Positions 1 to 5,823 of a stretch of 9,326 nt of DNA are shown in pieces; the first letter of the stretch is position 1, and each line of letters begins with the position of its first letter. The position numbers were made by a program, and so were the translations under genes. Below the pieces are notes generated by a model, which did no database searches, was not told the DNA's origin, and saw nothing but the letters and a program-made list of their open reading frames with translations. The stretch is taken from assembly GCA_021786915.1 (NCBI GenBank), contig JAJYMP010000258.1:1-9326 (forward strand), given 5' to 3'. Source of the DNA: Chloroflexota bacterium. Its GTDB lineage: Bacteria; Chloroflexota; Limnocylindria; Limnocylindrales; CSP1-4.

Positions 1-267
1 TCGCTCTCGGCCAACGCCCGTCTCGAGGCGCTCCTCGAGCACCACGGCGACCTGTTCGCCGCCATCGAGCAGTGGGAGCGGCACACGGAGCTGGTCGTGC
101 GCCCGGACGACGACGACTTCGGGGACCTGCGGCTCTCGGGGTTCGCGGCGGAGGCGCTGGCGAGGCTGCGGGCCGACGCGTCCGGCACGGGCCCGGAGGC
201 TGACACGGCGCGTGACGCCCTCGCGCTCCTGGTGCGCTTCGCCTCCGCGGCGGGAGCGGCGTCGTGA
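1..267 (+). CDS. 3' end of an unidentified protein, possibly an SbcD/YhaO-like nuclease subunit (partial)
   Basis: Frame 1 is open from the window edge to a TGA at 265-267 and encodes the last 88 residues of a protein whose start lies outside the window. The segment is acidic and probably helical, with a run of four aspartates near residue 39 and an Ala/Arg/Leu-rich tail. It carries no catalytic motif, so the sequence alone does not identify it. The context is suggestive. Its stop overlaps the GTG start of the next gene (GTGA at 264-267), as in tightly coupled operons, and that gene encodes a YhaN/SbcC-like ATPase. In many bacteria such ATPases are paired with an upstream metallophosphoesterase nuclease of the SbcD/Mre11/YhaO type. 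A nuclease identity is therefore inference from the neighbour only. That the frame is coding is well supported by the overlap and by GC-rich third positions. Confidence 0.72.
   Translation, partial: SLSANARLEALLEHHGDLFAAIEQWERHTELVVRPDDDDFGDLRLSGFAAEALARLRADASGTGPEADTARDALALLVRFASAAGAAS
252..256 (+). promoter_or_regulatory. Shine-Dalgarno GGGAG for the coiled-coil ATPase GTG start
   Basis: GGGAG lies 7 nt before the GTG at 264, inside the 3' end of the upstream gene. It supports GTG 264 as the start, as does the ABC-ATPase N-terminal strand that begins immediately (MRLLRIRLRNFRG). Confidence 0.6.
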
Positions 268-2909
268 GGCTTCTGCGGATCCGGCTTCGCAACTTCCGGG
301 GCGTCGAGGACCGGGAGGTGTCGTTCGCCCGCGACGGCGTGACCGTGGTCATCGGGCCCAACGAGGTCGGCAAGTCGTCGATGGCCGAGGCGCTGGACCT
401 GCTGTTCAGCCAGCTCGACTCCACGACCAAGGCCGAGGTGAAGGCGGTCAAGCCCGTGGACCGCGACGCGGGCCCGGAGGTCGAGGCGGACGTCGAGACC
501 GGGCCCTACGCGTTCACGTACCGCAAGCGGTTCCTGCGCGCGAGCGAGACCGTGCTCCAGATCACCCGGCCGCGGCCCGAGAGCCTGACCGGCCGCCAGG
601 CCCACGAGCGGGTCGAGCAGATCCTCGCCGAGACGATGGACGCGGCCCTGTGGAAGGCGCTCCGCATCAGACAGGGCGAGGGGCTGGGCCAGGCGGCGCT
701 GGGCGAGGCTGCCTCGGGCTCGCTGGGCCAGGCGCTGGACCGCGCGGCCGGGACGGTGCCGGAGGGTCCGGTCGAGACGACGCTGTTCGACCGCGCCCGC
801 ACCGAGTACGACCTGTACTGGACGCCGACCGGCAAGCCGAAGGGCGACTGGCCGCTGCGCGAGGCGGTCAACCAGCAGCAGGCCGTGCTCGACGGTCTTG
901 AGCAGCAGCTGCGCGCCATCGCCGCGGACGTGGAGCGCGACGCAGACCTCATGGCGGAGCGGGAGCGCCTGGTGGAGGCGAAGGGGCCCGAGGAGGCGCG
1001 GGTCGTCGAGCTGGAGGCCCGCTGGCGCGCGATCGAGGGGCTGGTGCGCAACCTCGAGCGCCTCGATGCAGCCGAGAGCGCCGCGCGGGTCACCGCGGAG
1101 CGCGCCGCCGAGGCGTGTCTCGGACGCGACGCCGTCGTTCGGGAGCTGGTGGCGTCGGTCGGGGAGCGCGACCGGCAGCGAGCCGCGGTGGAGGCGGCGG
1201 CCCCGTCCCTCGCGTCTGCCCGCGCGCGGTGCGATGTGGCAGCGGCTCGACTGGCGGAGGCGCGGGCTGCGCGCGAGGCAGCCGAGGCGGCCGCCCGGAC
1301 TGCGCGGGGTGACGTGGAGTTTCTCCGGGCCCGCCTGGCCCTCGCCGAGCTCACCGATCGGCGCGAGAGCCTCGTCGCGGCCCGGGCCGCCCTGGCCGAT
1401 GCCGAGGCAGCCGCGCGAGCGACGCCGGTGGACGAACCAGCGCTCGAGGCGATCCGTGCCGCAGACCGTGAGCTCCAGGTTGCGCACGCCCTGCTCGAGG
1501 CCGGGCGCCCCTCGGTGGCGGTGACGGCGCTGCGGGACCTGACGGTGATGGTGGACGGCGCGCCGGTCGTGCTTCCGGTCGGCACGGCCGAGCGTCGGTC
1601 CGTCGAGGAGCGGCTGCTCGTCGAGGTCCCGGAGCTCCTGCTCGTGGAGGTGGCGGCGGGTGCCGGCGATGCCGCCGTGGCAGAGCGGGTCGAAACGGCC
1701 GAGCGCGGGCTGCGCGACGCCTGCCGGCGAGTCGGGGTGGGGGACCTCGCCGCAGCCGAGACCGCGGCTGTCGCCCGGCGCGAGGCGCTTGCCGCACGGA
1801 CCGAGCAGCGCCGACGCATCGTCGAGCTGCTGGGCGGTGACGAGCCCGGGCGCGCGGAGCAGCTCGAGGCCCGGATCGCCCAGGCGGAGCGCCGGACGTC
1901 GGGGTACCTCGAGGCTCGGGACGCGGAGCCGCCGATGCCGGGCGACGAGGAGGCGGCGACGACGCGAGCGGACCTCGCCGATGCCGCCGCCGATGCCGCC
2001 CGGACGTCCGAGGCAGCCGCCGAGCGCGAGGACCGGTCGGCGCGGGATCGGCTCGTCGAGCTGGATGGCGCCGCTCGAGAGGCCGCGGTTCGGCTCGACA
2101 TCGCGGAGGCGGACGTGGCAGCCCGCGAGCAGGCGCTTCACGTGGCACGCGAGCTCACGCCGGACGCCACCCTCGCCGAGGCGCGCGCCGCGGCGGCAGC
2201 CGCGCTCGACGCCGCCGCGAGGGAGGCGGCGGAGGCCCGTGCCGCACTCCAGAGCGAGGGGCCGGACGCGGCGAAGGCCCTGCTCGACAACGCGCGCCTA
2301 GTCGTGGACGGGATGGCGGAGCGACTCCGCGGGCTCGATATCAGCCAGGCCGAGGTGCGCGCGCGGCTGCGCGACCACGGCGAGGACGGGCTTGCCGAGC
2401 GCCGGGACCAGGCGGTCACGGCCCGCGACGCCGCGGCGGCGGAGCTCGCCCGGTGGACGCAGCGCGCCGACGCCCGGCGCCGGCTCTACGAGGCGCTCAA
2501 GACGGCGCGCGACGAGGCCCACCTCGCCTACATCGGGCCCCTGCGCGACAAGATCGTCTCGCTCGGGAAGGTTGTGTTCGGCCCGACGGTCGGCGTCGAG
2601 GTTGGCGATGACCTGCGCGTCCGCAGCCGCACGCTCGACGGGCGGACCGTGCCGTTCGAGAGCCTGAGCGTCGGGGCGAGGGAGCAGCTGGGCGTCATGA
2701 CCCGGCTCGCCTGCGCGATGCTCGTGGCCCAGGACGGGGGCGTGCCGGTCATGCTCGACGACACCCTCGGCTTCTCAGACCCGCGCCGGCTCGAGGCGAT
2801 GGGCGCGGTGCTCGCACTGGCCGGCGCCTCCTGCCAGGTGATCGTGCTCACCTGCTATCCGGACCGCTACCGGCAAGTCGGCGGCGCCAGGTCCATCACC
2901 TTGTCGTAG
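264..2909 (+). CDS. YhaN/SbcC/Rad50-like coiled-coil ABC ATPase (AAA family)
   Basis: An 881-residue SMC/Rad50-superfamily ATPase, probably acting in the cytoplasm on DNA ends with a nuclease partner. Seen directly: Walker A GPNEVGKS at residues 31-38; a Q-loop-like RIRQGE around Q137; long Ala/Glu/Arg-rich heptad-like arms at about 200-412 and 470-735; the ABC signature LSVGAREQL at 801-809; Walker B PVMLDD at 828-833; and a D-loop LGFSD at 835-839. The order (Walker A lobe, coil, apex, antiparallel coil, signature/Walker B lobe) is that of Rad50, SbcC and YhaN. The apex has no CxxC zinc hook. Residues about 414-468 are instead valine-rich and look beta-structured, with TVMVDGAPVVLPVG at 427-440, almost exactly mid-protein. 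The GTG start has a GGGAG SD and overlaps the preceding stop. The family is secure; the YhaN-like subgroup is likely; the DNA-repair role is inferred from the family and the operon. Confidence 0.9.
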   Translation: MRLLRIRLRNFRGVEDREVSFARDGVTVVIGPNEVGKSSMAEALDLLFSQLDSTTKAEVKAVKPVDRDAGPEVEADVETGPYAFTYRKRFLRASETVLQITRPRPESLTGRQAHERVEQILAETMDAALWKALRIRQGEGLGQAALGEAASGSLGQALDRAAGTVPEGPVETTLFDRARTEYDLYWTPTGKPKGDWPLREAVNQQQAVLDGLEQQLRAIAADVERDADLMAERERLVEAKGPEEARVVELEARWRAIEGLVRNLERLDAAESAARVTAERAAEACLGRDAVVRELVASVGERDRQRAAVEAAAPSLASARARCDVAAARLAEARAAREAAEAAARTARGDVEFLRARLALAELTDRRESLVAARAALADAEAAARATPVDEPALEAIRAADRELQVAHALLEAGRPSVAVTALRDLTVMVDGAPVVLPVGTAERRSVEERLLVEVPELLLVEVAAGAGDAAVAERVETAERGLRDACRRVGVGDLAAAETAAVARREALAARTEQRRRIVELLGGDEPGRAEQLEARIAQAERRTSGYLEARDAEPPMPGDEEAATTRADLADAAADAARTSEAAAEREDRSARDRLVELDGAAREAAVRLDIAEADVAAREQALHVARELTPDATLAEARAAAAAALDAAAREAAEARAALQSEGPDAAKALLDNARLVVDGMAERLRGLDISQAEVRARLRDHGEDGLAERRDQAVTARDAAAAELARWTQRADARRRLYEALKTARDEAHLAYIGPLRDKIVSLGKVVFGPTVGVEVGDDLRVRSRTLDGRTVPFESLSVGAREQLGVMTRLACAMLVAQDGGVPVMLDDTLGFSDPRRLEAMGAVLALAGASCQVIVLTCYPDRYRQVGGARSITLS

Positions 2910-2964
2910 GGGCTGGCGCGTGATCCGGCACGCTCGCCGCGTTGTCGCCTCCGGCCCTCGCTCA

Positions 2965-2981
2965 CGCACCCTGGAGGTGCG
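2965..2981. terminator. Hairpin between convergent genes, possible bidirectional terminator
   Basis: CGCACC (2965-2970) and GGTGCG (2976-2981) form a perfect 6-bp stem with a 5-nt loop, midway between the stops of the ATPase gene (2909) and the glycosidase gene (3005). There is no T-run on either side, so it is not a canonical intrinsic terminator. Its position between convergent genes is the main support. Confidence 0.35.
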
Positions 2982-3004
2982 CTCGCTCCGGTCCGGAAAC
3001 GGCG

Positions 3005-4282
3005 CTACGCGGGGGAGACGGCGTTGGCGCGTGCGATCGCGCCGAGGTGTCGCGCGGACGGCCGAACCGTTCGCGCCTGCGTCGTCCGGTCGACGCCGAT
3101 CAGGCCGAACCGCATGCCGTACCCGCGGGCCCATTCGAAGTTGTCGAGCGCGCTCCAGTGGACGTAGCCGCGCAGGGGAATGCCAGCGACGAGCTCTGCG
3201 TGGAGGGCGCGGAGGCCGCGGTCGATGAACTCGACCCGCTCCACGTCCTCGTCGGTGGCGACGCCGTGCTCCGTGACGATGATGTCCTTGCCCGGCAGCA
3301 GCGACGCCGCCCGTCGAACGGTGGCCGCGACCGCCTCGGGCAGGAACTCGTAGCCCATCTGCGTCCGCCGCGAGCCCGCGGCAATGGCCGGCTCGGGGTC
3401 GAGCGACTGGGCCCGGATGATCGGGGGGAAGACCGCGGAGGCGAGCGGCCGGATCCCGAGCGCCACGCGCAGCAGCACGCCCAGCGCCGCATTCACGCGC
3501 ACGGGCACGCGGGTGTAGGTCTGCACCCCGACGAAGTCGTCATCCGCGGAAGCCTCGAGGAACACGTCCTCGTTGCGGCGCTGGAGCCACTCCATGAAAG
3601 GCCGGCCCGCCTCGTTCGCCTCCCAGGCGTTCATCGAGTGGGTCATGCCGGCGCGGGCGCGGGGCGCCGATGCGCGAACCGCGCTCAGGCCCTGTCGATG
3701 CCCCTCGATGAGCCCGACGCTCGCGCGCTCCCACGATCCCACGTCCTTCCGCCCAGGCGGGAAGTTGAGCGCCCCGAGGTACCCGCCGAACGCCACCACG
3801 CCCGGCTCGTTGATCGTGCACCACCACGTCACCCGGTCTCCGAGCGCCTGGACGACGCGATCGCAGTACCGCGCGAACCTTCCCGGCGCCGCCGCGTCCA
3901 GCCAGCCGCCTCGCTCGGCAACCCACCGGGGCAGCGTGAAGTGGTGGAGCGTCACCATGGGCGTCATCCCGGCGGCCAGCACGGCATCGGTCATCGCCCG
4001 GTAGTGGTCCAGCAGCGCCTGGTCGAAGCGGCCGTCCTCGGGCTCGATGCGCGCCCACTCCACCGAGTAGCGGTAGGTGTTGAGGCCAAGCGAGGCCAGG
4101 AGCGCGATGTCCTGCGGGTATCGTCGATAGTGGTCGCAGGCGATGCCGCTCGGGTCGGGGCACGGCGTGCCCGGCCGGCGCTCCCAGTCCCACCAGTCGG
4201 ACGAGTCGTTGTCCCCCTCGACCTGGTGGGCCGCCGTCGCCGCACCCCACAGGAACCCCTCGGGAAAGGCCAAATCAGTCAT
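3005..4282 (-). CDS. Glycoside hydrolase family 1 (beta-glucosidase-like)
   Basis: A 425-residue (beta/alpha)8-barrel GH1 enzyme, predicted to hydrolyse beta-linked glucosides or galactosides by a retaining mechanism. No signal peptide is seen, so it is probably cytoplasmic. Visible hallmarks: the N-terminal FPEGFLWGAATAAHQVEG with Q20 and E22; LHHFTLP around H113; acid/base TINEP with E159; nucleophile VTEHG with E338; and WSALDNFEWARGYG at about 377-390, with E383 and W384 of the sugar-binding site. Two motifs are variant: TENG reads TEHG (H339), and the usual NYYTR region reads GVQTYTR at 252-258. ATG 4282 is chosen because the conserved N-terminal strand begins right after it. The frame stays open upstream to about 4390, but that extension is Arg/Ala-rich with no GH1 similarity. 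No strong SD precedes the ATG. The length is slightly short for GH1 (often 440-480). The gene stands alone, divergent from the tad-like genes, and true substrate specificity cannot be read from sequence. Confidence 0.93.
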   Translation of the reverse strand: MTDLAFPEGFLWGAATAAHQVEGDNDSSDWWDWERRPGTPCPDPSGIACDHYRRYPQDIALLASLGLNTYRYSVEWARIEPEDGRFDQALLDHYRAMTDAVLAAGMTPMVTLHHFTLPRWVAERGGWLDAAAPGRFARYCDRVVQALGDRVTWWCTINEPGVVAFGGYLGALNFPPGRKDVGSWERASVGLIEGHRQGLSAVRASAPRARAGMTHSMNAWEANEAGRPFMEWLQRRNEDVFLEASADDDFVGVQTYTRVPVRVNAALGVLLRVALGIRPLASAVFPPIIRAQSLDPEPAIAAGSRRTQMGYEFLPEAVAATVRRAASLLPGKDIIVTEHGVATDEDVERVEFIDRGLRALHAELVAGIPLRGYVHWSALDNFEWARGYGMRFGLIGVDRTTQARTVRPSARHLGAIARANAVSPA

Positions 4283-4418
4283 TGGCGGAGCGTCCGACTC
4301 GCTGCGCTGACGGCTGACCGGCCGCCAGACGCAGGCAGCCGCAGCATAGGGCCTTGGCTGCACCGCTGAGGCTTCGCTCGCGCGTCGCACCCCGCGGTGC
4401 CAAAACGCGCCACCCGGC

Positions 4419-4445
4419 CTAACGGGCCCGCAACTCCGTCGTTAG
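4419..4445. repeat. Inverted repeat CTAACG/CGTTAG
   Basis: CTAACG at 4419-4424 pairs perfectly with CGTTAG at 4440-4445 across a 15-nt loop; G4417 could also pair with C4447 past one mismatch. The ends (GCCTAAC...GTTAGAC) superficially resemble the outer boxes of an integron attC site, but the element is far too short and lacks the inner boxes. Function unknown. Confidence 0.4.
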
Positions 4446-4473
4446 ACGTAGCGAACCCCGTGGCGGCCGGACC

Positions 4474-4501
4474 TGCAAGCCGCGCCCCGAGTCGGGTTGC
4501 A
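4474..4501 (+). repeat. Bulged hairpin in the leader region
   Basis: TGCAA (4474-4478) pairs with TTGCA (4497-4501), and inside it CCCG (4486-4489) pairs with CGGG (4493-4496) around an AGT loop. This leaves a 7-nt one-sided bulge (4479-4485). It may be part of a folded leader RNA; it matches no riboswitch I recognise. Confidence 0.35.
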
Positions 4502-4558
4502 CGGGAGGTTCTGGTTGTCCGCCTCCGTCCGTCGGACTGGGCGACCGTTCCGGTTCAC

Positions 4559-4634
4559 GTCCCCGCCGGCGGCCGCTTCGATCGAACAATACCCAGTCGA
4601 GCATCGCGTGATGATCCTCTGCCTCGGCGGGGAC
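4559..4634 (+). repeat. Perfect 10-bp inverted repeat closing a 56-nt loop
   Basis: GTCCCCGCCG at 4559-4568 is the exact reverse complement of CGGCGGGGAC at 4625-4634. The loop contains the palindrome TTCGATCGAA. As RNA this would be a very stable closing stem about 120-200 nt before the first tad-like start. As DNA it could be a protein-binding site, although 56 nt between arms is long for an operator. Confidence 0.45.
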
Positions 4635-4705
4635 CGGTGCCCGTCCGGTACCACGTCTGGTCGGCGAGAGCGGACTTGGACCCGGGGGCAGTTCCTTGCC
4701 TACGA

Positions 4706-4721
4706 CGCCGCACCAGCGGCG
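4706..4721 (+). repeat. 6-bp hairpin with ACCA tetraloop before the TadE-like gene
   Basis: CGCCGC (4706-4711) and GCGGCG (4716-4721) form an all-GC stem with a 4-nt loop. It ends 11 nt before the GGAGG at 4733-4737. No T-run follows, so it is not an intrinsic terminator by itself; it could be a leader structure. Confidence 0.45.
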
Positions 4722-4732
4722 ATGCCCACCGC

Positions 4733-4749
4733 GGAGGATCCTGGGATCC
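4733..4749 (+). promoter_or_regulatory. GGAGG ribosome-binding site overlapped by a GGATC/GATCC hairpin
   Basis: GGAGG at 4733-4737 is the only strong SD before the first TadE-like gene. It is 13 nt from GTG 4751 and 25 nt from ATG 4763. Its last two Gs are also the first two bases of a 5-bp hairpin, GGATC (4736-4740) with GATCC (4745-4749), loop CTGG. The hairpin would either hide part of the SD or shorten the effective distance to ATG 4763. Confidence 0.4.
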
Positions 4750-4762
4750 CGTGTTCTCGCTC

Positions 4763-5335
4763 ATGACCCCGCGTCGGCGGGTGGCACGACCGAACCGGTC
4801 CGCGGGCCAGTCGATCGTCGAGTTCACGCTGATCTTCCCGCTGCTGCTCCTCATCGTCGTGGGGGTGGCCGATCTCGGGCGTGTCTACGTCAGCGCCATC
4901 GCGGTCGAGGACGCGGCACGCGAGGCGGCTGACTTCGGTGCTTTTACCACCAACAACTGGGCCACGATCTCGGGCACCTACAACGGCCCTGCCACGGTCG
5001 AACTGATGGAGGAGCGGGCGTGCGTCTCGGCCGCCGGGAGCCATCTCGAGGGCTACGTCGAGGGGCCAGTGACGGCCGGCGGCCACCGCACCTGCACCAA
5101 CCCGTCCTTCACGTGCACGCTCGAGACCGCCGGTGGGGCGTCTGCCGACTGCGCCTCCTCGGGCGGGATTGTGGGAACGACGGACTGCTCTAACTCCGCC
5201 ACCGAGCCGCCATGCATCGTCCACGTCCGCATGCGGTACACGTTTGCCACGCTCCTCGGTCTGGGGATCGTGCCGGCGACGATCGACTTCGCCCGCGACA
5301 GCCGCTTCGCGGTGTCTGCCCTGCCGACGCCATGA
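4763..5335 (+). CDS. TadE-like minor pilin/pseudopilin, six-cysteine exported domain
   Basis: A 190-residue TadE-family protein, a membrane-anchored component of Tad (Flp) pilus systems. A basic N-terminus is followed by the TadE signature: Gly15, then QSIVEFTLIFPLLLLIVVG with Glu20 at +5 after the glycine, a hydrophobic helix to about residue 36, and DLGRVYVSAIAVEDAAREAA. The G/xxxxE arrangement is the prepilin-peptidase site known for TadE/TadF proteins. The rest is expected outside the membrane and has six cysteines, an even number compatible with disulfides. ATG 4763 is preferred because it starts the basic leader (MTPRRR). GTG 4751 is in frame, 13 nt after GGAGG, and would add only four residues (VFSL). 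The stop overlaps the next start as ATGA (5332-5335). First gene of a coupled trio; no Tad ATPase, platform or major pilin gene lies in the window. Confidence 0.85.
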   Translation: MTPRRRVARPNRSAGQSIVEFTLIFPLLLLIVVGVADLGRVYVSAIAVEDAAREAADFGAFTTNNWATISGTYNGPATVELMEERACVSAAGSHLEGYVEGPVTAGGHRTCTNPSFTCTLETAGGASADCASSGGIVGTTDCSNSATEPPCIVHVRMRYTFATLLGLGIVPATIDFARDSRFAVSALPTP

Positions 5336-5823
5336 CGATAATCGATCGCATGCCGCGCGAGGTCGCCGGTCGCCGTCACCACCGTCGTCGCCGCGGCAAG
5401 GGGCAGGCGCTCGTCGAATTCGCCCTCGTCGCGCCGATCTTCTTCCTGATCCTGTTCTCCATCATCGAGTTCGGGCGCTACGTCTTCACCGTCCAGATCC
5501 TCAACGAGGCTGCCCGCGAGGGTGCGCGATACGCGATCGTGCACGGCAGCCAGTCGCTGTGCCCGAGCGGCCCGATGCCCGGGGTGACCGTGCCTAACCC
5601 GTGCGACCCGACCGGGCAGCGGGTCATGGACGTCGTCAAGAGCAGCGCCGCCGGCGTCGCTGGCACCGCCCCCATCCTGGTCACCGTGACTTGGCCGATC
5701 GACAACGCGCGCGGGCACACGGTCAGCGTATCGGTGTCCTACCAGTTCCAGACCCTGATTCCGGTCGTCCCACTGCCCACAATCCAGGTCACGGGAGCCT
5801 CCACCCTTGTCGTCAACCACTAG
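5332..5823 (+). CDS. Second TadE-like minor pilin/pseudopilin
   Basis: A 163-residue TadE-family protein starting at ATG 5332, which overlaps the previous stop (ATGA), so translation is probably coupled; no clear SD precedes it. ATG 5350 is an alternative start. A strongly basic leader with consecutive arginines (18-21) precedes Gly24, then QALVEFALVAPIFFLILFSI with Glu29 at +5, matching the prepilin-peptidase site, and EFGRYVFTVQILNEAAREGARYA, the typical TadE amphipathic helix. One membrane helix spans about 30-46. The exported part is small, has two cysteines (SLCPSG and NPCDP) that could form one disulfide, and ends in a Val/Thr-rich probably beta segment. It resembles the preceding protein only in the N-terminal anchor, so the two are paralogous anchors with different exported domains. 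The last 17 nt overlap the next gene. Confidence 0.88.
   Translation: MTIIDRMPREVAGRRHHRRRRGKGQALVEFALVAPIFFLILFSIIEFGRYVFTVQILNEAAREGARYAIVHGSQSLCPSGPMPGVTVPNPCDPTGQRVMDVVKSSAAGVAGTAPILVTVTWPIDNARGHTVSVSVSYQFQTLIPVVPLPTIQVTGASTLVVNH
5793..5797 (+). promoter_or_regulatory. Shine-Dalgarno GGGAG for the TadG-like TTG start
   Basis: GGGAG lies 9 nt before TTG 5807, inside the end of the preceding gene. It supports this unusual TTG start, which places a short polar leader before the membrane helix. Confidence 0.6.

Larger units (their letters stand above)
4283..4750. other. 468-bp divergent intergenic region with several inverted repeats, no credible gene
   Basis: This region separates the glycosidase (- strand) from the tad-like genes (+ strand). 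The + frame ending at 5335 is open across much of it, but its translation here is Arg/Pro-rich with no domain character, so I treat it as non-coding. Inverted repeats occur at 4387-4400 (GCACC/GGTGC, 4-nt loop), 4419-4445, 4474-4501, 4559-4634, 4706-4721 and 4736-4749. No confident -35/-10 pair is visible for either gene. Weak boxes such as TATGCT on the - strand around 4343-4348 and AACAAT at 4585-4590 lack partners at the right spacing. Both promoters presumably lie here, and the + transcript may have a long leader. Confidence 0.6.

Noticed and set aside
506..2148. Long open frames opposite the coiled-coil ATPase gene
   Set aside because: Ser/Ala/Arg- and Pro/Arg-rich shadow translations typical of antisense frames in GC-rich genes. 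The sense strand encodes a complete ATPase with all motifs.
2942..4369. Long + strand open frame opposite the glycosidase
   Set aside because: Its translation is Arg/His/Pro-rich with no domain, while the - strand encodes all GH1 motifs.
4417..4447. Integron attC-like ends GCCTAAC ... GTTAGAC
   Set aside because: Only 31 bp long, well below known attC sites. No L''/L' inner boxes, no integrase gene, and no cassette-like array nearby.
4387..4470. Partial resemblance to a c-di-GMP-I (GEMM) riboswitch (CCGGCCTAA ... GCAACTCCG ... GTAGCG)
   Set aside because: The GNRA tetraloop hairpin and the conserved GCAAAGC core are missing, and the 3' pairing does not form. A covariance-model scan would settle it.
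4397..4762. Long N-terminal extension of the first TadE-like frame
   Set aside because: The frame is open, but the translation is Arg/Pro-rich without domain character. The Tad anchor begins right after ATG 4763, and the stretch contains strong inverted repeats instead.
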